Of a stretch of DNA of 64,000 nt, positions 50,936 through 63,947 are shown one piece after another. This stretch comes from Sipunculus nudus (Eukaryota > Annelida > Sipuncula > Golfingiida > Sipunculidae), in contig CM049308.1 of NCBI GenBank assembly GCA_026874595.1, positions 41,960,527 to 42,024,526 on the forward strand, read 5' to 3'. Under the pieces are notes generated by a model. It was not told where the DNA came from, made no database searches, and saw only the letters and a program-made list of their open reading frames with translations. Each line of letters begins with the position of its first letter. Positions within the stretch are counted from its first letter, which is position 1. Position numbers and translations under genes: made by a program.

Positions 50936-52577
50936 CAATAAAAATACTATCTTCAGTGCTCAGGAACTAGGGCTCAATGACCGGGGGGGGGGGGGGGGGG
51001 AGGAGGAGTTACAACACCTTTGGATATAAATACAGAATACGGAATTAAATTCAATGGTGCTTACAGGGACTGGTGGGAGTTACAACACCTCTGCATATAC
51101 GTAAAGGATAAATTTTAATTTAAATGAAATTATTTTTAAATATTAAAAAACAGGCAGAGAGATGGAAAACAAAGCAAATAACTTTAATTTCCATTCTACT
51201 GAGACAGGAAAATAATGAACAAATATTTGCATTAGGTCCTCATTTTCTTTTGTTAAGTCATTTTTTTTAAGTTTATAAATTTTACTATATATTTACAGTA
51301 TATCATATATATGAATATTTAAATTGATTCACAAATCTAAATTGCATTTATACTTAATTTAGTCAGGTAACATTACATTATACACACAGATATATATATT
51401 TTTTATATAAAATATATTTTTAAATTTGCAAAGCAATACATATATGAAAATAACACTCCAGAATTCACAATTTTAAATTGCACCTTCATTTATCCATGAT
51501 TTGTTTCATATATTATCAAATTATGCCTACTGATGGGTTAAATTATATTTTGTTTAAATATTTAAAAGGAAATAATTTCTTAAAAATGCTACATCAGAAC
51601 AACGTGGCATCTCACATTGGATCAAAAACAGCTTTACATTTAAAGAAATACAGTTGACCAAACCATGTATTGCAATATAATTGGTGATGGTGGTGGTGGG
51701 GGGGGTTAGGGTAGATCCCATGAGAATAAGTGTATCTTTATTACAGCAGGGGTGTTCTGCCAGTGCTGCGCATCACTAATAAGGTTACCTAGGAAAGGCT
51801 TTAGTGAGCAAGAGTGGGGTCTTGGATATACAAAATGCAAATACATTAGAGCATCTGGAAAACTTCAATAATTAGAATAATTTTTCAGCTTTTAATTTCA
51901 AATTTCAGAATTCAACAGATTAAATCCACATGTATCCCGGCTGTGAAAAATAAATTAAATATACTAAAGAGAAAAATAAACGTGCCATGGTCAAATTTGG
52001 GCAAAATTTAAGGTACCAATTTTATATTTTTGCCAATATTTAAAAATTTTTTAAATATTTTGATCTAATTTTAGGTATACAATTAAATTTTGATTAATTA
52101 AAGTTATATTACTGAGAAAAAGTCCCTAGCTTCAACATTTTTTTTGGTGTTAAGTGACCAAATATTTTTCCTGATTTTTTACAAAGTGCGAAATGTTTGG
52201 GCCCATATCTTTTTTTAAATTATGTATAATACAGACCTAATTTTTGGCATGTACATAGGAACTAAATAAGAGGAATATTTATGGTAAATATGAGGAAAAA
52301 CAGATGAATGTTTTGATATTAGGCAGTCCTGAAGTGTGAAAATAGGTTTTTAATTAAAAAAAAATTGAGGTTTTTCCTTAATTTCTCAAAGGAACGAATT
52401 CGCAAAGACCCAGTTTTTGGCTTGGTATAGGAGATCTTGGGAACATCTAACATTATGCCGAATTTTGGATTCCTAGGTCTTGCAGTTTCAAAACGTGCCA
52501 CATCTACGGACGGACGGACAGACGGACGGACAATGTACCACGACTATAGCTCAGATGACTCATAGTCAGCTGAGCTA
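50842..52577 (+). mobile_element. Helentron-like element, near-complete copy
   Basis: It starts at the second duplicated 5' end and closes with GACGGACGGACAGACGGACG, then ATAGCTCAGATGACTCATAG, TCAGCTGAGCTAAAAAAAA. The 3' 650 bases match 2930-3546. A run of about 20 G is near 50983. Confidence 0.65.
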
Positions 52578-52884
52578 AAAAAAAATCAATTGATACACAA
52601 TATGAGATCTCATATACTCTTGAGTTTTATATATAGGCCTTTAGATTCTTTAAATAAAGGTAACATATAGTCAGTTGCAGGGCGACTACAGCCTTTACCC
52701 TTTACAGTGAGGCCTTGCCGCATCGGGTCTGCATGGATGGTCTGGGGATGGAACTGCGTGAAATTTAAATTTTCATGTGGATCTTGGGTCATGAACCTGA
52801 GAGAATGTGATGTCTGTGAGCAGACAGAGCATAATACAATCTTTGGCAGCATTACATTATTACAACTCTCTGGAGGCGGGCCGG

Positions 52885-54050
52885 TGTGAACGAAAAACAT
52901 AAAACACTATTTTATGTTGGTGCATACACACCTAATCCGAACGATGCTATCCGAACGAAAAAAATGGAACGTTCCATTTTTTGTCGTTCGCATTGGACAA
53001 GAATGGCTTCTTTTCACCTTCAACACAAAAGAGCTGGAATATTTTTAACCAGACAGGTTCATTAGTACGTTACCTATTTGATATATATGAAATACTGTAC
53101 AACATAGAAGTGTTGTTTCCTTGTCCACTATTTTAAAATTATGTAATAAAAATATAAAAACAGAATTATTTTTATTTTAATCAAATTTATTTGATTTAAA
53201 CAGATATTTATAAAAAAATTTTAGCTCCAAGGTTTTTTCATTTAAACCAGACTTCTTTTTATATAATCTGTAAATTTCCTGGGGGGGGGGGGGGGTTATA
53301 TTTTTATCAAAAGGGATTTCAATCGCCGCTAGTCCACTATTTTAATTTACAATCGGGGACAAAACAGACTTTTAAACCAGGTTAAGATGTAAATTTTTAG
53401 GGTAAATTCTAATTATTAATATATTATTTTCAATATATTAAAGTTATTCTCCGAAAGGGGGGAGGGATAATTACATTGATCATCCCCCCTAGCCCCCCCC
53501 CCCCCCTTATATTTACGCCCCTGAATGTAAGTTAGCTGTGTAAGCGATATCAACACAAATTAGCTACATTATCCAGGACAAGCTGTTCATTACCAATAAA
53601 AATCCGTGTAAATATAGAAAAAAAATCATGGAACAATAACTTTTTCATTTGTGTTTTGTATTATTATCATAGTATTATTTGAAGTTCAACGTTTTGCATT
53701 TCAACAGAAGTTTCATAGCTGTGCGCAGACTGTTCAAAATCATATTGGCAGATTTGAAAATGAAATATAAATCAAACTTAACTAGTGATTCAAACTTTAA
53801 TTTAACTTGAAATGCAGCAGTTACAATGGCATCCGTTCTCTTGAAACAAGAGGTTGCGCAATTATTTTTAAATTCATGTTGAAATGGGAATTTCGGTCGA
53901 GCAAGTGGTAAATATTATTTTCAATTATACAGTCAGTACACTCAGAGATAAAAACTTTATTATTAATAATTAATTAAAAATTAATGAGAAAATTAATTTA
54001 CACGTTCAGAAATATTCGACATTTTTGTATAGGTCTATATATTTGGCCAT
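52885..54050. mobile_element. Decayed reversed relatives of the 42.9-44.4 kb foldback cluster
   Basis: 52885-53230 is the reverse of about 44110-44400 (TGTCGTTCGCATTGGACAAG, AATGGCTTCTTTTCACC). 53690-54040 is the reverse of about 43200-43500 (ATATTGGCAGATTTGAAAAT, ATTCGACATTTTTGTA). Poly-G/C runs at 53281 and 53500 lie between. Confidence 0.6.
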
Positions 54051-54884
54051 ACGCATAAGGCGTAAGGTTGGGCCTGCGTGGCATAAATGTCCAGAATGGG
54101 TTTAGGGGAATGACAAATTAATGGGTCTGTGTGTTATCTTAACCGTGTGATGACGACCTATTCGCTGTAACAAATCTAAGAGGGAGAGCCTAAGGCCTGG
54201 GTTTGGTCCTGTGAGACGATGTAGGTGTGGCATGATATCTCTCTGTCTGCACAGTAGGACAAAGTGTCACGGATATCATACATATACGGGTCATACACAT
54301 ATAATTATATGTGAATTTAGCATTAACGTTTATCATACGTTTATCAGTTATCTCTGTAGCAGGAAGAGCATTTTCAATCCTGTAAATCATGTGCTAGATC
54401 TGCTTCATACGTTTGATATCGCTCTTTTTCTGTAATTAATCTGCCTTTCGGTAGAAGTTTCCAGGTACCAGATTCGAAGGATCCAGCACCAAGGTTCAGA
54501 TCTAATACTGGTCAGATCTGCAGAGCTAAGACCCTTTTTAAGGCCAAATCTGATGTTTTGGACCAATAACATCTGAAGTAAAGTGGACAACAGCATAATA
54601 AAGGCCACTGAATCTGTTGTTGTAAAATGTAACGATCTCACAGATGGTCAGCCTGACACATAAGAAGTACAAGGTTATCTTTACCTTTGATAAACAGTGC
54701 ACCAAGCTAAAGCTCATCTTTTAAAGTGAAAACAGTGCGATTTCCAAATAATAAAGTGTTTATATTTGATAAACTAGAATGGCTTTGTTATTGCAGCGCA
54801 AAAACAGATATACGTCTCCCCCTATGGGCCATCCCAAAACATTAAGGGTAACATATGTACTCAAAACAGTGATTCTAGATTTCA
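54051..54884. other. Non-coding DNA
   Basis: I see no coding exon or repeat of note. Confidence 0.4.
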
Positions 54885-55765
54885 GCAGATTTGACCTTGA
54901 TGGTCAAGGTCACCACTTTTCGAACACCGATGAGATTTTAGCAGAAAGAACTGGTGAGTCAAATTCGAGGACAAAATGTGAAATACTTCAAAAGTCATGG
55001 GGTTCACAAAAACTTTACATTTCAGCAGATCTGACCTTGAAGATGAAAGTAAAAGTCACCTGGTTTCGAACTCCTCTGAGATTTTGGTAGGGACAAGGAG
55101 TGTTTAAAATTTTGGAGGAAAATATGCAGCCCTTCAAAAGTTATCGCGCTCACAATACAAAAACTATAATTCGGCCGATTTGACCCTGATGATCCTGGTC
55201 AAGGTCACCGGGTTTCGAACTCGCTCGAGACCTTGGTAGGAACAATTGGTGTACCAAATTTGAGGAGAAAATATAAATACTTCAAAAAGTTGTGGGGTTA
55301 AAAAATATTTTACATTTTGGCAAATTTGAACTTGAAGATGAAAGTCAAGGTCACCTGGTTTCGAGCTCGTCCAAGATTTTGGTAGGAACAATGAATGTTT
55401 AAAATTTTGGGAGGAAAATATGCAGCACTTCAAAAGTTATTGCGTTCACAAGACAATAACTATAATTCGGCCGATTTTACCTTGAAGATCCTGGTCACTG
55501 GGTTTCCAACTCCTCTGAGAACTTGGTAGGAACAACTGGTGTACCAAATTTCAGGACAAAATGATAAATACTTCAAAGTTATGAGGTTCACAAAAATTTA
55601 ACATTTCTGTAGTTTTGACCTTAAAGATGAAGGTCAAGATCAGTAGGTTTCCAACTCGTCCGTGAACTTGGTAGAAACAATTGATTTTTGGAAGAATGAG
55701 TGTTTAAAATTTTGGCGGAAAATATGCAGCCCTTCAAAAATTGTCGCGTTCACAAGATTTTCTAC
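54885..55765. repeat. Diverged tandem repeat of about 145 bp, six units
   Basis: TTTGACCTTGA-GGTCAAGGTCACC, 'TTTCGAACTC', TGGTAGGAACAA and 'CTTCAAAAGTTAT' recur in order at about 145-base steps (54890, 55030, 55175, 55325, 55470, 55615). No coding. Confidence 0.7.
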
Positions 55766-55919
55766 AGACGATGACGGCACTGAAAACAACATGTCTCCTG
55801 GGGGGGGGGGGGGGCATAAATATGACAGGGCTTAATCAGACAGTTTGTTTGAAATAAGTAGTCTTCCTGTCACTGCTGAGAGAAGTTGAACAGTTAACAA
55901 ATAAAGGCAACATATTTAA

Positions 55920-57093
55920 ACAGACTTTATTAAAGAAAAATGACTGTTGGTACCCTCTCCTACTGGCTTTTCTGTAACAGATGCACAAAACAGGGACGCT
56001 TGAACGATCCATTAATAAAACAAAATATTTTGTCATTCTTAGTTAAATTCCTGTTTTCTTTTAACAATTTACTGCATGATGTACTAATTACTTATCTGCT
56101 AATCCTCAGCTGACTAAAACAACAGAAAACATAAACATATATGAAAAAAAATAAACAGTTGTGACCACAGCAACAAAAGATAATTGTTAGAACCAAGAAT
56201 GACAGAATGCTTGTTTCTAAACAATGAGACAATTACTGGTGCATCCAAACAACTGCTTTGAGTAAATTAACCACTCCATTTCCATCTACTAGAAAAGGCA
56301 GATCTTTTATTAAACTATGTATATCTCTTAACCAGAGTAAATAATAAATCAAGAAACATAAATAAAAATGCAAAATAAAATCCAACACTTCAAAACTTAA
56401 GCAGCAGAACCTGGTATTAGTTGGAGAAAATCTTTATGTCTGGACATAAAAAAGCTAATTCCTTGAGAAATAAACTGTTTACAGAAAGGCAACATTCAAA
56501 ATGTATCCCCTGAAAATCTTCAAATATTTGTCCAGTGCCTGCCTGAAATCTGAAGCTTTCAAACCAGCTGACATGACTAATAACTGTTGCAGATTTCCAT
56601 CAAACATGGCCTAATAATAGGAAGGTAATCTAGTCAGCACTAATGGCAACTCTTAATACCACAGGAGACACTTGCCATTACAAAAAAAAGGAAGTATATA
56701 CGCAAAACTACGGATTTATCTCTTTCTTTTCCATTGGAATGTGTACAGTGAAAGACTCAAATGATATTTAAGACAGGCTTCCAGAAAAGAACTGAAATAT
56801 ATAGTTTTCTGTATAACCCATGGACCTTATGAATTTATTACTTCAACTAACAGTTACAACCACAAACCTGAACATGAACACTAGCCACTTACAGTGACAT
56901 TCTAAACATGTGTGCATAGTGAATAACAAATGGACTGATCTAACACAAGTCACTAATGATTTGGAGGCATCTAGTAACATTTAAAATACTGTTACAGGTA
57001 GTGAAACAAAACATGTATGCCATGCTTTTCTTCCTATGAAATACTACAATAGGAAAATGTCAATTAAAATAAAGGTACATCAATATGTTTCAG
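55920..57093 (-). other. Probable 3' UTR of the 57-kb gene
   Basis: AT-rich sequence after the stop at 57094. A candidate minus-strand AATAAA (TTTATT on plus) is at about 55926; several others exist, so the end is uncertain. Confidence 0.3.
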
Positions 57094-58040
57094 TTACACA
57101 GTGAACCCCTGTGCTTCTTCTTCAAAGTGTTTCAGGAGCTCATCGCAATCTGCAGGTACACTTAGTAGCTGAGCCACAGGTTTCACAGTCTTCTGTCCTG
57201 TTTCCTGAACAGATCCTACTGATTCTATTAATGAACAAGAACTTGACACTGAGGTTATAGGCACCAGCTGAACACCAAACGTCTGCTCTGAGCTGGACCG
57301 CACATTTCCTAAGATTTCGACTGCACTGAGGTTTGGATTACAAGCTTCTCTTTGGGGAAGGTATCCCTGTAATACTGCATCAGCTGCTAATATATGTCCT
57401 AGTGGTTCTGTGGGCGTGTTTGGATACATGTCCATCAAAGCAAATGAATCATTAATGGCAGAGGTGTTCTCTGCAGTTTCCATGTCTTTGTGAGCAGTGT
57501 ACGTTTCATCTTCATCTTCTTGTTGACTTTCATCAGGTTTCCCATAATCCTCTATGGGTGTCTGCAAAGCAATAAGTCCACTTGGAAAAAAGTCATTCAG
57601 CTCTTGGGAATCACACGTTTCTGTCAAACCAGCTTCATTTTTTATCTGTTTGTTATCTAAAAGTCCTGTGGCAGATGAACTGTTTGGTTTTGTGGTACAA
57701 GGATCAATAGGTTTTAACCTGTACCTTGTTTTGCCTGTATCAAAAAACTGTTCAACCTGGTTTTGTTCACGCGAGTTTGTACATGCTGGAAGCATCCTCT
57801 TCATCTGATTAATGGGTACCTGGGCAGCTGTGCGACATCTATTGTCTGTTAATGAAGTGCTCCTGCTAGTGTAGACTGGTTCTAACCTGCGACCAGAACT
57901 GCTGGTGAGACTATGCAGTAAGGAGAACTGCTGGTTGGGGTAGTAGAAATGCTTGACAGATGAACCGTTCTTGTCCTCAACAGTTAACTGAGGTGGCTCT
58001 AGCAGAGCTGCAGTCACGTCCACAGAAGACAAGTCTTCAG
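57094..58040 (-). CDS. Terminal coding exon of an unrecognised gene (314 residues)
   Basis: Acceptor TTTTTTTCAATACAG at 58041-58055, phase 1, then 314 residues to a stop at 57094-57096. The peptide starts EDLSSVDVTAALLEPP and ends LLKHFEEEAQGFTV. It is hydrophilic and Ser/Thr/Glu-rich, with acidic QQEDEDETYTA, scattered cysteines, no membrane span, no repeats and no motif I know, so much of it may be disordered. The segment EPLGHILAADAVLQGYLPQR looks the most ordered and is the best probe for homologues. Low-complexity bias is modest and the frame is long for this AT-rich DNA, so it is very likely real. The ATG of the uninterrupted ORF (58092) lies in the intron and is not the start. Upstream exons should lie to the right; none was identified with confidence. 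Confidence 0.75.
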
Positions 58041-58055
58041 CTGTATTGAAAAAAA

Positions 58056-59760
58056 GTATGAGATTACAAACAAGAGACACGAGTGACAACACTTAGCTAT
58101 ATACTGAACAATTTATTCAACATGAATATTCCAGACAAATCTTTGAACTAACTAGAATGTCTCCTCTCACTATGGGCCTCCCATCCCCAAATTGGAGGGG
58201 GAAAAACAGACTACTTTAAAGGTCACAGCATTCAAAAATATTTTCTCTTCCTTGCTGATTTAATCTTGAAAATGAAGGTCAAGATCAACGGATTCCGAAC
58301 ACTTCCAACATTTTTCCAGAAACATTTCACATATCAAATTCCATGAAAATATATTGAGTGGTTCATAAGTGACAGTGTAATCATTACACTCAACCTTGTA
58401 TTAGGGTCTTAAGTTTTTTCTTTGTGGATTTTGTTTGCCCATATATAAGGTGTGAAAAATATGTTGGTTGGACCTTGGGAAAATTTAGCGAATTTTTATA
58501 AATTAAAATGGCCCGCAAAATAACACTAAAATAGTAAAAATGCCATGATAACCTAAACATTTGACAGAGGGTCAATCAATACATGAATTCTTGGGTATTA
58601 TGACCCAGAGAATTCCTTTCTGGTTTTGTTGTAACCATTATGACCACTGTTTTGAAACAGTTGTTCTACCATTTGAAAACAAGGCCTACAGGCCTAATGC
58701 AAACCTGTGCAATGGGATATACATCAGGTATAATGATTCAATGCTGGACCATTACTTTTCAAGTCCATGTGTAACATGTATAAGAATAATGCAATTACTA
58801 AACATTTTGAACAAGAACCAATCACACAAACTTCACTGATGAAATTCTGGCATGGGTGAACAACACAAAAATTATTGTAGGTGGCACCACCAGTCTTGTA
58901 TATGTACAATTTCAGGCTGATATATCAAACCCCCTCATGATAAATATGCAGGGACATACACTGCGTAAAAATTATTGTAGGTAGCGCTGACAGTCTAGTA
59001 TACAACAATACTATACAATATATATGGATTTCCCCAATTTCAGGCTCATATATCAAATCCCTCTGGAGAAATAAGCAGGCACATACACTGTGGAAAAGTC
59101 TTTGTAGGTGGAAACACCGGTCTTCTGAACGAGAAAACCATTAAAGAGGTATAGACAGGTTAAAATATCAGGCCAATACATCAAACGTCTGTTGAGTTTG
59201 ATGTACTGGGCTGACAAGGCTTAGGTGAGAAAGGCAGTTGCTTTCTGTAACTAGGCCGTAATTCACTGAACTGGAACCATTTGTACAAACCTGAGAAAGA
59301 TTGTGTCAGGGATTATTTCTACTAAATATTAAATGATTTGGCTTGACAGTTCAGCAGAAGATTTGTAGAGCTTTTTTAGCTTTTTCTCTATAAAATCTAA
59401 GTAAATGCAAATAGCCAATAATAAGCAAAATCTAATAGAGTTTTTTAGATGTTTGAGTTTTTGCATAAGTTAACTGATGCTAGCTCCTGCCATTTTTGAG
59501 ATAGTATGGGTAAATGTACAGAAGAGGGCTGACGCACAACGCCACACCATTCCAGAACCTCACAGGTTTGTTAAAAGTGTCATTCTTGAATATACTATAC
59601 ACTGAACACTGGATTATTCCACCAGTATTCCAAAGTATTCTGCAGATGTAGGTTGCTAAATTAAACTATTTAAATTTAAAGATGTAGATGACAAAACATT
59701 CTGAAAAACAGCTGATATACATTATATGAATAATATCATTTTTATTTACCTATGTATGGT
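58056..59760. other. Intron or intergenic DNA with diverged repeats
   Basis: 58850-59170 holds GTAGGTGGCACCACC-type phrases spaced at about 110-120 bases, related to 34100-34650. The rest shows no exon. Confidence 0.4.
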
Positions 59761-59761
59761 A

Positions 59762-62700
59762 TAATAAGGGACCCATGGGTCACGGCGCTTAGCTTAAGTT
59801 TGAAGTTTTTGCAAATGCAAAATTTGCAAAATATTCTATTGTAATGTTTTTCATTTTCATTTTTCATATAAGCATATGAGAAGCTAAGAGGAAAGGGGCC
59901 CTCCTACTTGGTTATAGTAAAGTTCTAAATATATGATTGCAAACTAATACTCTGACAAGACTGTCATGAAGAAAAACAGTAAAAGTTTTGAGATACTGTG
60001 ATGCATATGAAAAATTTACAGATGGGCAGGCAAGTGGACACAATGGACTAATACCTTTATTTCACTTTCAAGGGAATAATGCATTAAAGTTTAATTATAA
60101 GCCAATTTTTTTAGTATATCCACTTTTTCCATTAATGAATTTCTGATTCATATTTTATTTACAAGTTTTATAAATTTTTAATAAAAACTAGATGTGTCGG
60201 AACGACACGAATGCCCCCGCCTGGGGCAAATAAGAAACATTTGTAAAATTTTAAAAAATTTTTTAAGTTCAGGAGGTGTCATATGGTCAAAAGTAGGTCA
60301 ACAAGGGCAAAATGCAAACTCGTTCCGTAACAGGTCATTATCAAGCAACACACCAAAAATCATGCCAGTATATGCAGGCATTGTGAAAAAAAAGTCCATA
60401 CATGTGCACTTTTTTTATGAAATTTTCTATGTTAGAGCACTGTCAAACGGTCAAAAGTAGGTCAACTGGGACAAAACGTGAACTCGATCTGTAACTGGTC
60501 ATTATCTGCCCACACACCAAAAATCAGGCCAATATCTGTAGGTATTTTGAAGAAAAGTCTGTACAAGTGTATTTGTCATGAAAATTTATATTTTTCGTGA
60601 TATTTTCTATTTTCAGGAGCTGTAAAACAATCAAAAGTAGGCCAACTGGGACGAAACGCGAAGTCAATCTGTAACTGGTCAATATCTACCCACACACCAA
60701 AAATCAGGCCAATATCTGCAGGCATTGCGAAAAAAAGTCTGTACACGTGTATTTGTCATGAAATTTCTATTTTTCATGAAATTTTCCAAGTTTAGGAGCC
60801 GTAAAACGGTCAAAAGTAGGTCAACCGGGACGAAACGCAAACTCAATCTGTAACTGTCATTATCTGCCCACACACAAAAAATCAGGGTGGTATCTGTAGG
60901 CATTGGGGAAAAAAGTCAGTACATATGCATTTGTTATGAAAATTTCTACTTTTCATGAAACTTTCTATGTTCAGGAGCAGTCAAATGGTCAAAAGTAGGT
61001 CAACTGGGACAAAACAAGAACTTGATCTGTAACTGGTCATTATCTGCCTACACACCAAAAATCAGGCCCCCATCTGCAGGCACTGCGAAAAAAAGTCCAT
61101 ACATGTGCACTTTTTTATGAATTTTCTATGTTAGAGCACTGTCAAACGGTCAAAAGTAGGTCAACTGGGACAAAACGTGAACTCGATCTGTAACTGGTCA
61201 TTATCTGCCCACACACCAAAAATCAGGCCAATATCTGCAGGTATTGTGAAGAAAAGTCTGTACAAGTGTATTTGTCATGAAAATTTATATTTTACGTGAT
61301 ATTTTCTATGTTCAGGAGCTGTAAAACAATCAAAAGTAGGCCAACTGGGACGAAACGCGAAGTCAATCTGTAACTGGTCAATATCTGCCAACACACCAAA
61401 AATCAGGCCAATATCTGCAGGCATTGCGAAAAAGGTCCGTACATGTGTATTTGTCATGAAAATTTCTATTTTTCATGAAATTTTCTATGTTCAGGAGGCG
61501 TAAAACTTTCAAAAGTAGGTCAACCGGGACGAAACGCGAACTCGATCTGTAACTGGTCATTATCTGCCCACACACAAAAAATCAGGCCAATATCTGCAGG
61601 CATTGCGAAAAAAAGTCCGTACATGTATATTTGTCATGAAAATTCCTATTTTTCATGAAATTTTCTAAGTTTAGGAGCCGTAAAACAGTCAAAAGTAGGT
61701 CAACTGGGACAAAACGTGAACTCGATCTGTAACTGGTCATTATCTGCCCACACATCAAAAATCAGGCCAATATCTGCAGGTATTGTGAAGAAAAGTCTGT
61801 ACAAGTGTATTTGTCATGAAAATTTATATTTTACGTGAAATTTTCTATGTTCAGGAGGCTTAAAACGTTCAAAAGTAGGTCAACCGGGACGAAACACGAA
61901 CTCGATCTGTAACTGGTCAATATCTGCACACACACATAAAATCAGGCCAATATCTGCAGGCATTGCGAAAAAGATCCGTACATGTGTATTTGTCATGAAA
62001 ATTTCTATTTTTCATGAAATTTTCTAAGTTTAGGAGCCGTAAAACGGTCAAAAGTAGGTCAACTGGGACAAAAAGCAAACTCGATCTGTAACTGGTCATT
62101 ATCTGCCTACATACCAAAAATCAGGCCAATATCTGCAGGCATTGTGAAAAAAAGTCCGTACATGTGTATTTGTCATGAAATTTCTATTTTTAATGAAATT
62201 TTCTAAGTTTAGGAGCCGTAAAACAGTCAAAAGTAGGTCAACCAGGACGAAACGCGATCTCGATCTGTAACTGGTCTATATCTGCCCACACACCAAAAAT
62301 CAGGCCAATATCTGCAGGCATTGCGAAAAAAAAGTCCGTACAACTGTTTGATTTCGGAATGATGGAAGGACGGAATGACGGACATGGGTAAAACTATATG
62401 CCCCGGCCACTTTGTGGCGGGGGCATAAAAACTGAAAATATAAGTTAAAATATTAGAATTCTAAGTTGCAATCATTATATATCCAGAGTGAAGCTCATAT
62501 TGGGTTATATTATGCATATACATATATTTTATTATTTTTAAATCACAAATGTTTAAACTGAATTAAAAAGAAAATAATGCCATAACATGGCATCTACAAG
62601 ATTATTCCTTAAATCACTATTAAAAAGTTTTGCACATTGGAGTTTTCAGTACATGCTTAAAATAAAAGATTCAGTAAATATGATAAAATAAAAACATCTT

Positions 62701-62940
62701 TTCAAATAAAGTATACACACTGTGGGTTGAATGAGGGACAAACAATATCATTATGCTAATTACAATCTCAGCTATAATTTATTACTGGAATTAATGGTTA
62801 ATTTCACACCTGGTGAAGTTTTTACTCTTCTGAAGTAAGGAATTACTTATCTGATGAACATCCATACTTTCATAGCAATACACCACTTTGTGGACACAAT
62901 TAAATGTGCAAATTAATCACTGTAACCCTGGTGGTACAAT
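59762..62940 (+). mobile_element. Helentron-like element copy, split by a nested element
   Basis: Flanks 59762-60189 and 62434-62940 together match 37480-38420 (AGAGGAAAGGGGCCCTCCTA; CACACCTGGTGAAGTTTTTA; CACCACTTTGTGGACACAAT). The middle is foreign. The copy lacks the 3' half found at 38450-39335. Confidence 0.7.
60190..62425. mobile_element. Nested 2.2-kb non-autonomous element with tandem core
   Basis: It is flanked by the direct repeat TAAAAACT (60182-60189 and 62426-62433). The 5' end has the hairpin GTGTCGGAACGACAC followed by ATGCCCCCGCC (60211-60221); the 3' end has ATGCCCCGGCCAC-TTT-GTGGCGGGGGCAT, a 13-base stem with one mismatch whose last arm is the exact inverse of the 5' motif. 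Between lie about 12 tandem units of roughly 180 bases (ATCTGTAACTGGTCATTATC, ACCAAAAATCAGGCCAATAT). No protein. Confidence 0.8.
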
Positions 62941-62943
62941 AAA

Positions 62944-62976
62944 CAAGTGACCCATGGGTCATGCACTCAGCTGACT
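62944..62976 (+). mobile_element. Isolated Helentron-like 5' terminus
   Basis: AAGTGACCCATGGGTCATGC, ACTCAGCTGA directly after the split copy. It is only the terminal motif. Confidence 0.4.
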
Positions 62977-63049
62977 GGGAAGAGATTCGCAAAAGGAAAT
63001 TTTATCATCAGAATGGTAGTATATACCCATTCAACTGAAGCATCAAACA

Positions 63050-63135
63050 GATTACCGTATTTACTCGTGTATAGGACGACAAATTGGTTCCCAAATTTTG
63101 GAGGGCTTAGTGGGGGGGTCGTCCTATTATCGGGT
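63050..63135 (+). mobile_element. Terminus of a DNA element starting TTACCGTATTTACTCG
   Basis: ACCGTATTTACTCGTGTATA, GGACGAC is followed by GGGGGGGTCGTCCTAT, which can pair with it. It resembles the start of the 34671-35765 element (CCGTATTTATTC). The other end was not found before the window edge. Confidence 0.35.
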
Positions 63136-63947
63136 ACAAGTTTTTCAGTCACCTGAAGCTCACCGAAAATGATAAACAAGATACCGGTAAGTATATCAAC
63201 CAGTGCTGCGTCAGTAGAACACAAGCCTTAAAACGTCCGTACACAGATTCTAGTAATGACATGTATTTATTTTCTTTTTTTATGTGTCTGATATAATGTT
63301 TATAAAGCATATCATATGTTTTATTACAAGAAGAACGTATGATGTTTATCCTTCTCACGTTACTAAATTTGTCATATCAGCGGTGTAGTATGCATGACTT
63401 GTGTTCACAAGCGGGCCGACATGTAACCTCCCCGCAAATACCCCCGGCCCAACCATAAACTATGAACATTCCCCAAAAAGGCACGCTGATATGCATATCG
63501 TCGGCAGTGTAATAATTACAAATTTTAAATCGTGTATGTCGATCGTATTTTTTACATATTTTTATCTTGTCATGGTTTAATATTCCGTATTACTGAAAAA
63601 GAATATACAAAATTGCGGTCGTCCTTCGCTTTCGCCAAGCCTCCAGACGGGTAACCTAAACGACACCGGTCACGCCCAGTTCAACGATAAGCTAATAAAT
63701 TCCATTTTCATTCTCCACATGAAATCAGTTATATAAAAATCGTTATCAAAGCAAATTGGTTCCAATATAAATAATATATTTAACAAATCTCGCTGACAAA
63801 CATACAACATTAAGAAAGTATGATTAATTAGCACGGAATATAATTAATGTTGCGCACATGTTTGGTTAAACAAACGAGTAAAAAACTCAGTGACAGCTTT
63901 GATCACCTTGTGACGACGGTCACCAAAAGGACAAGGGCACGGATTAC

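Noticed and set aside
60679-62117. Repeated ORFs containing FVPVDLLL and NACRYWPDF
   Set aside because: Translation of the 180-bp tandem core of the nested element.
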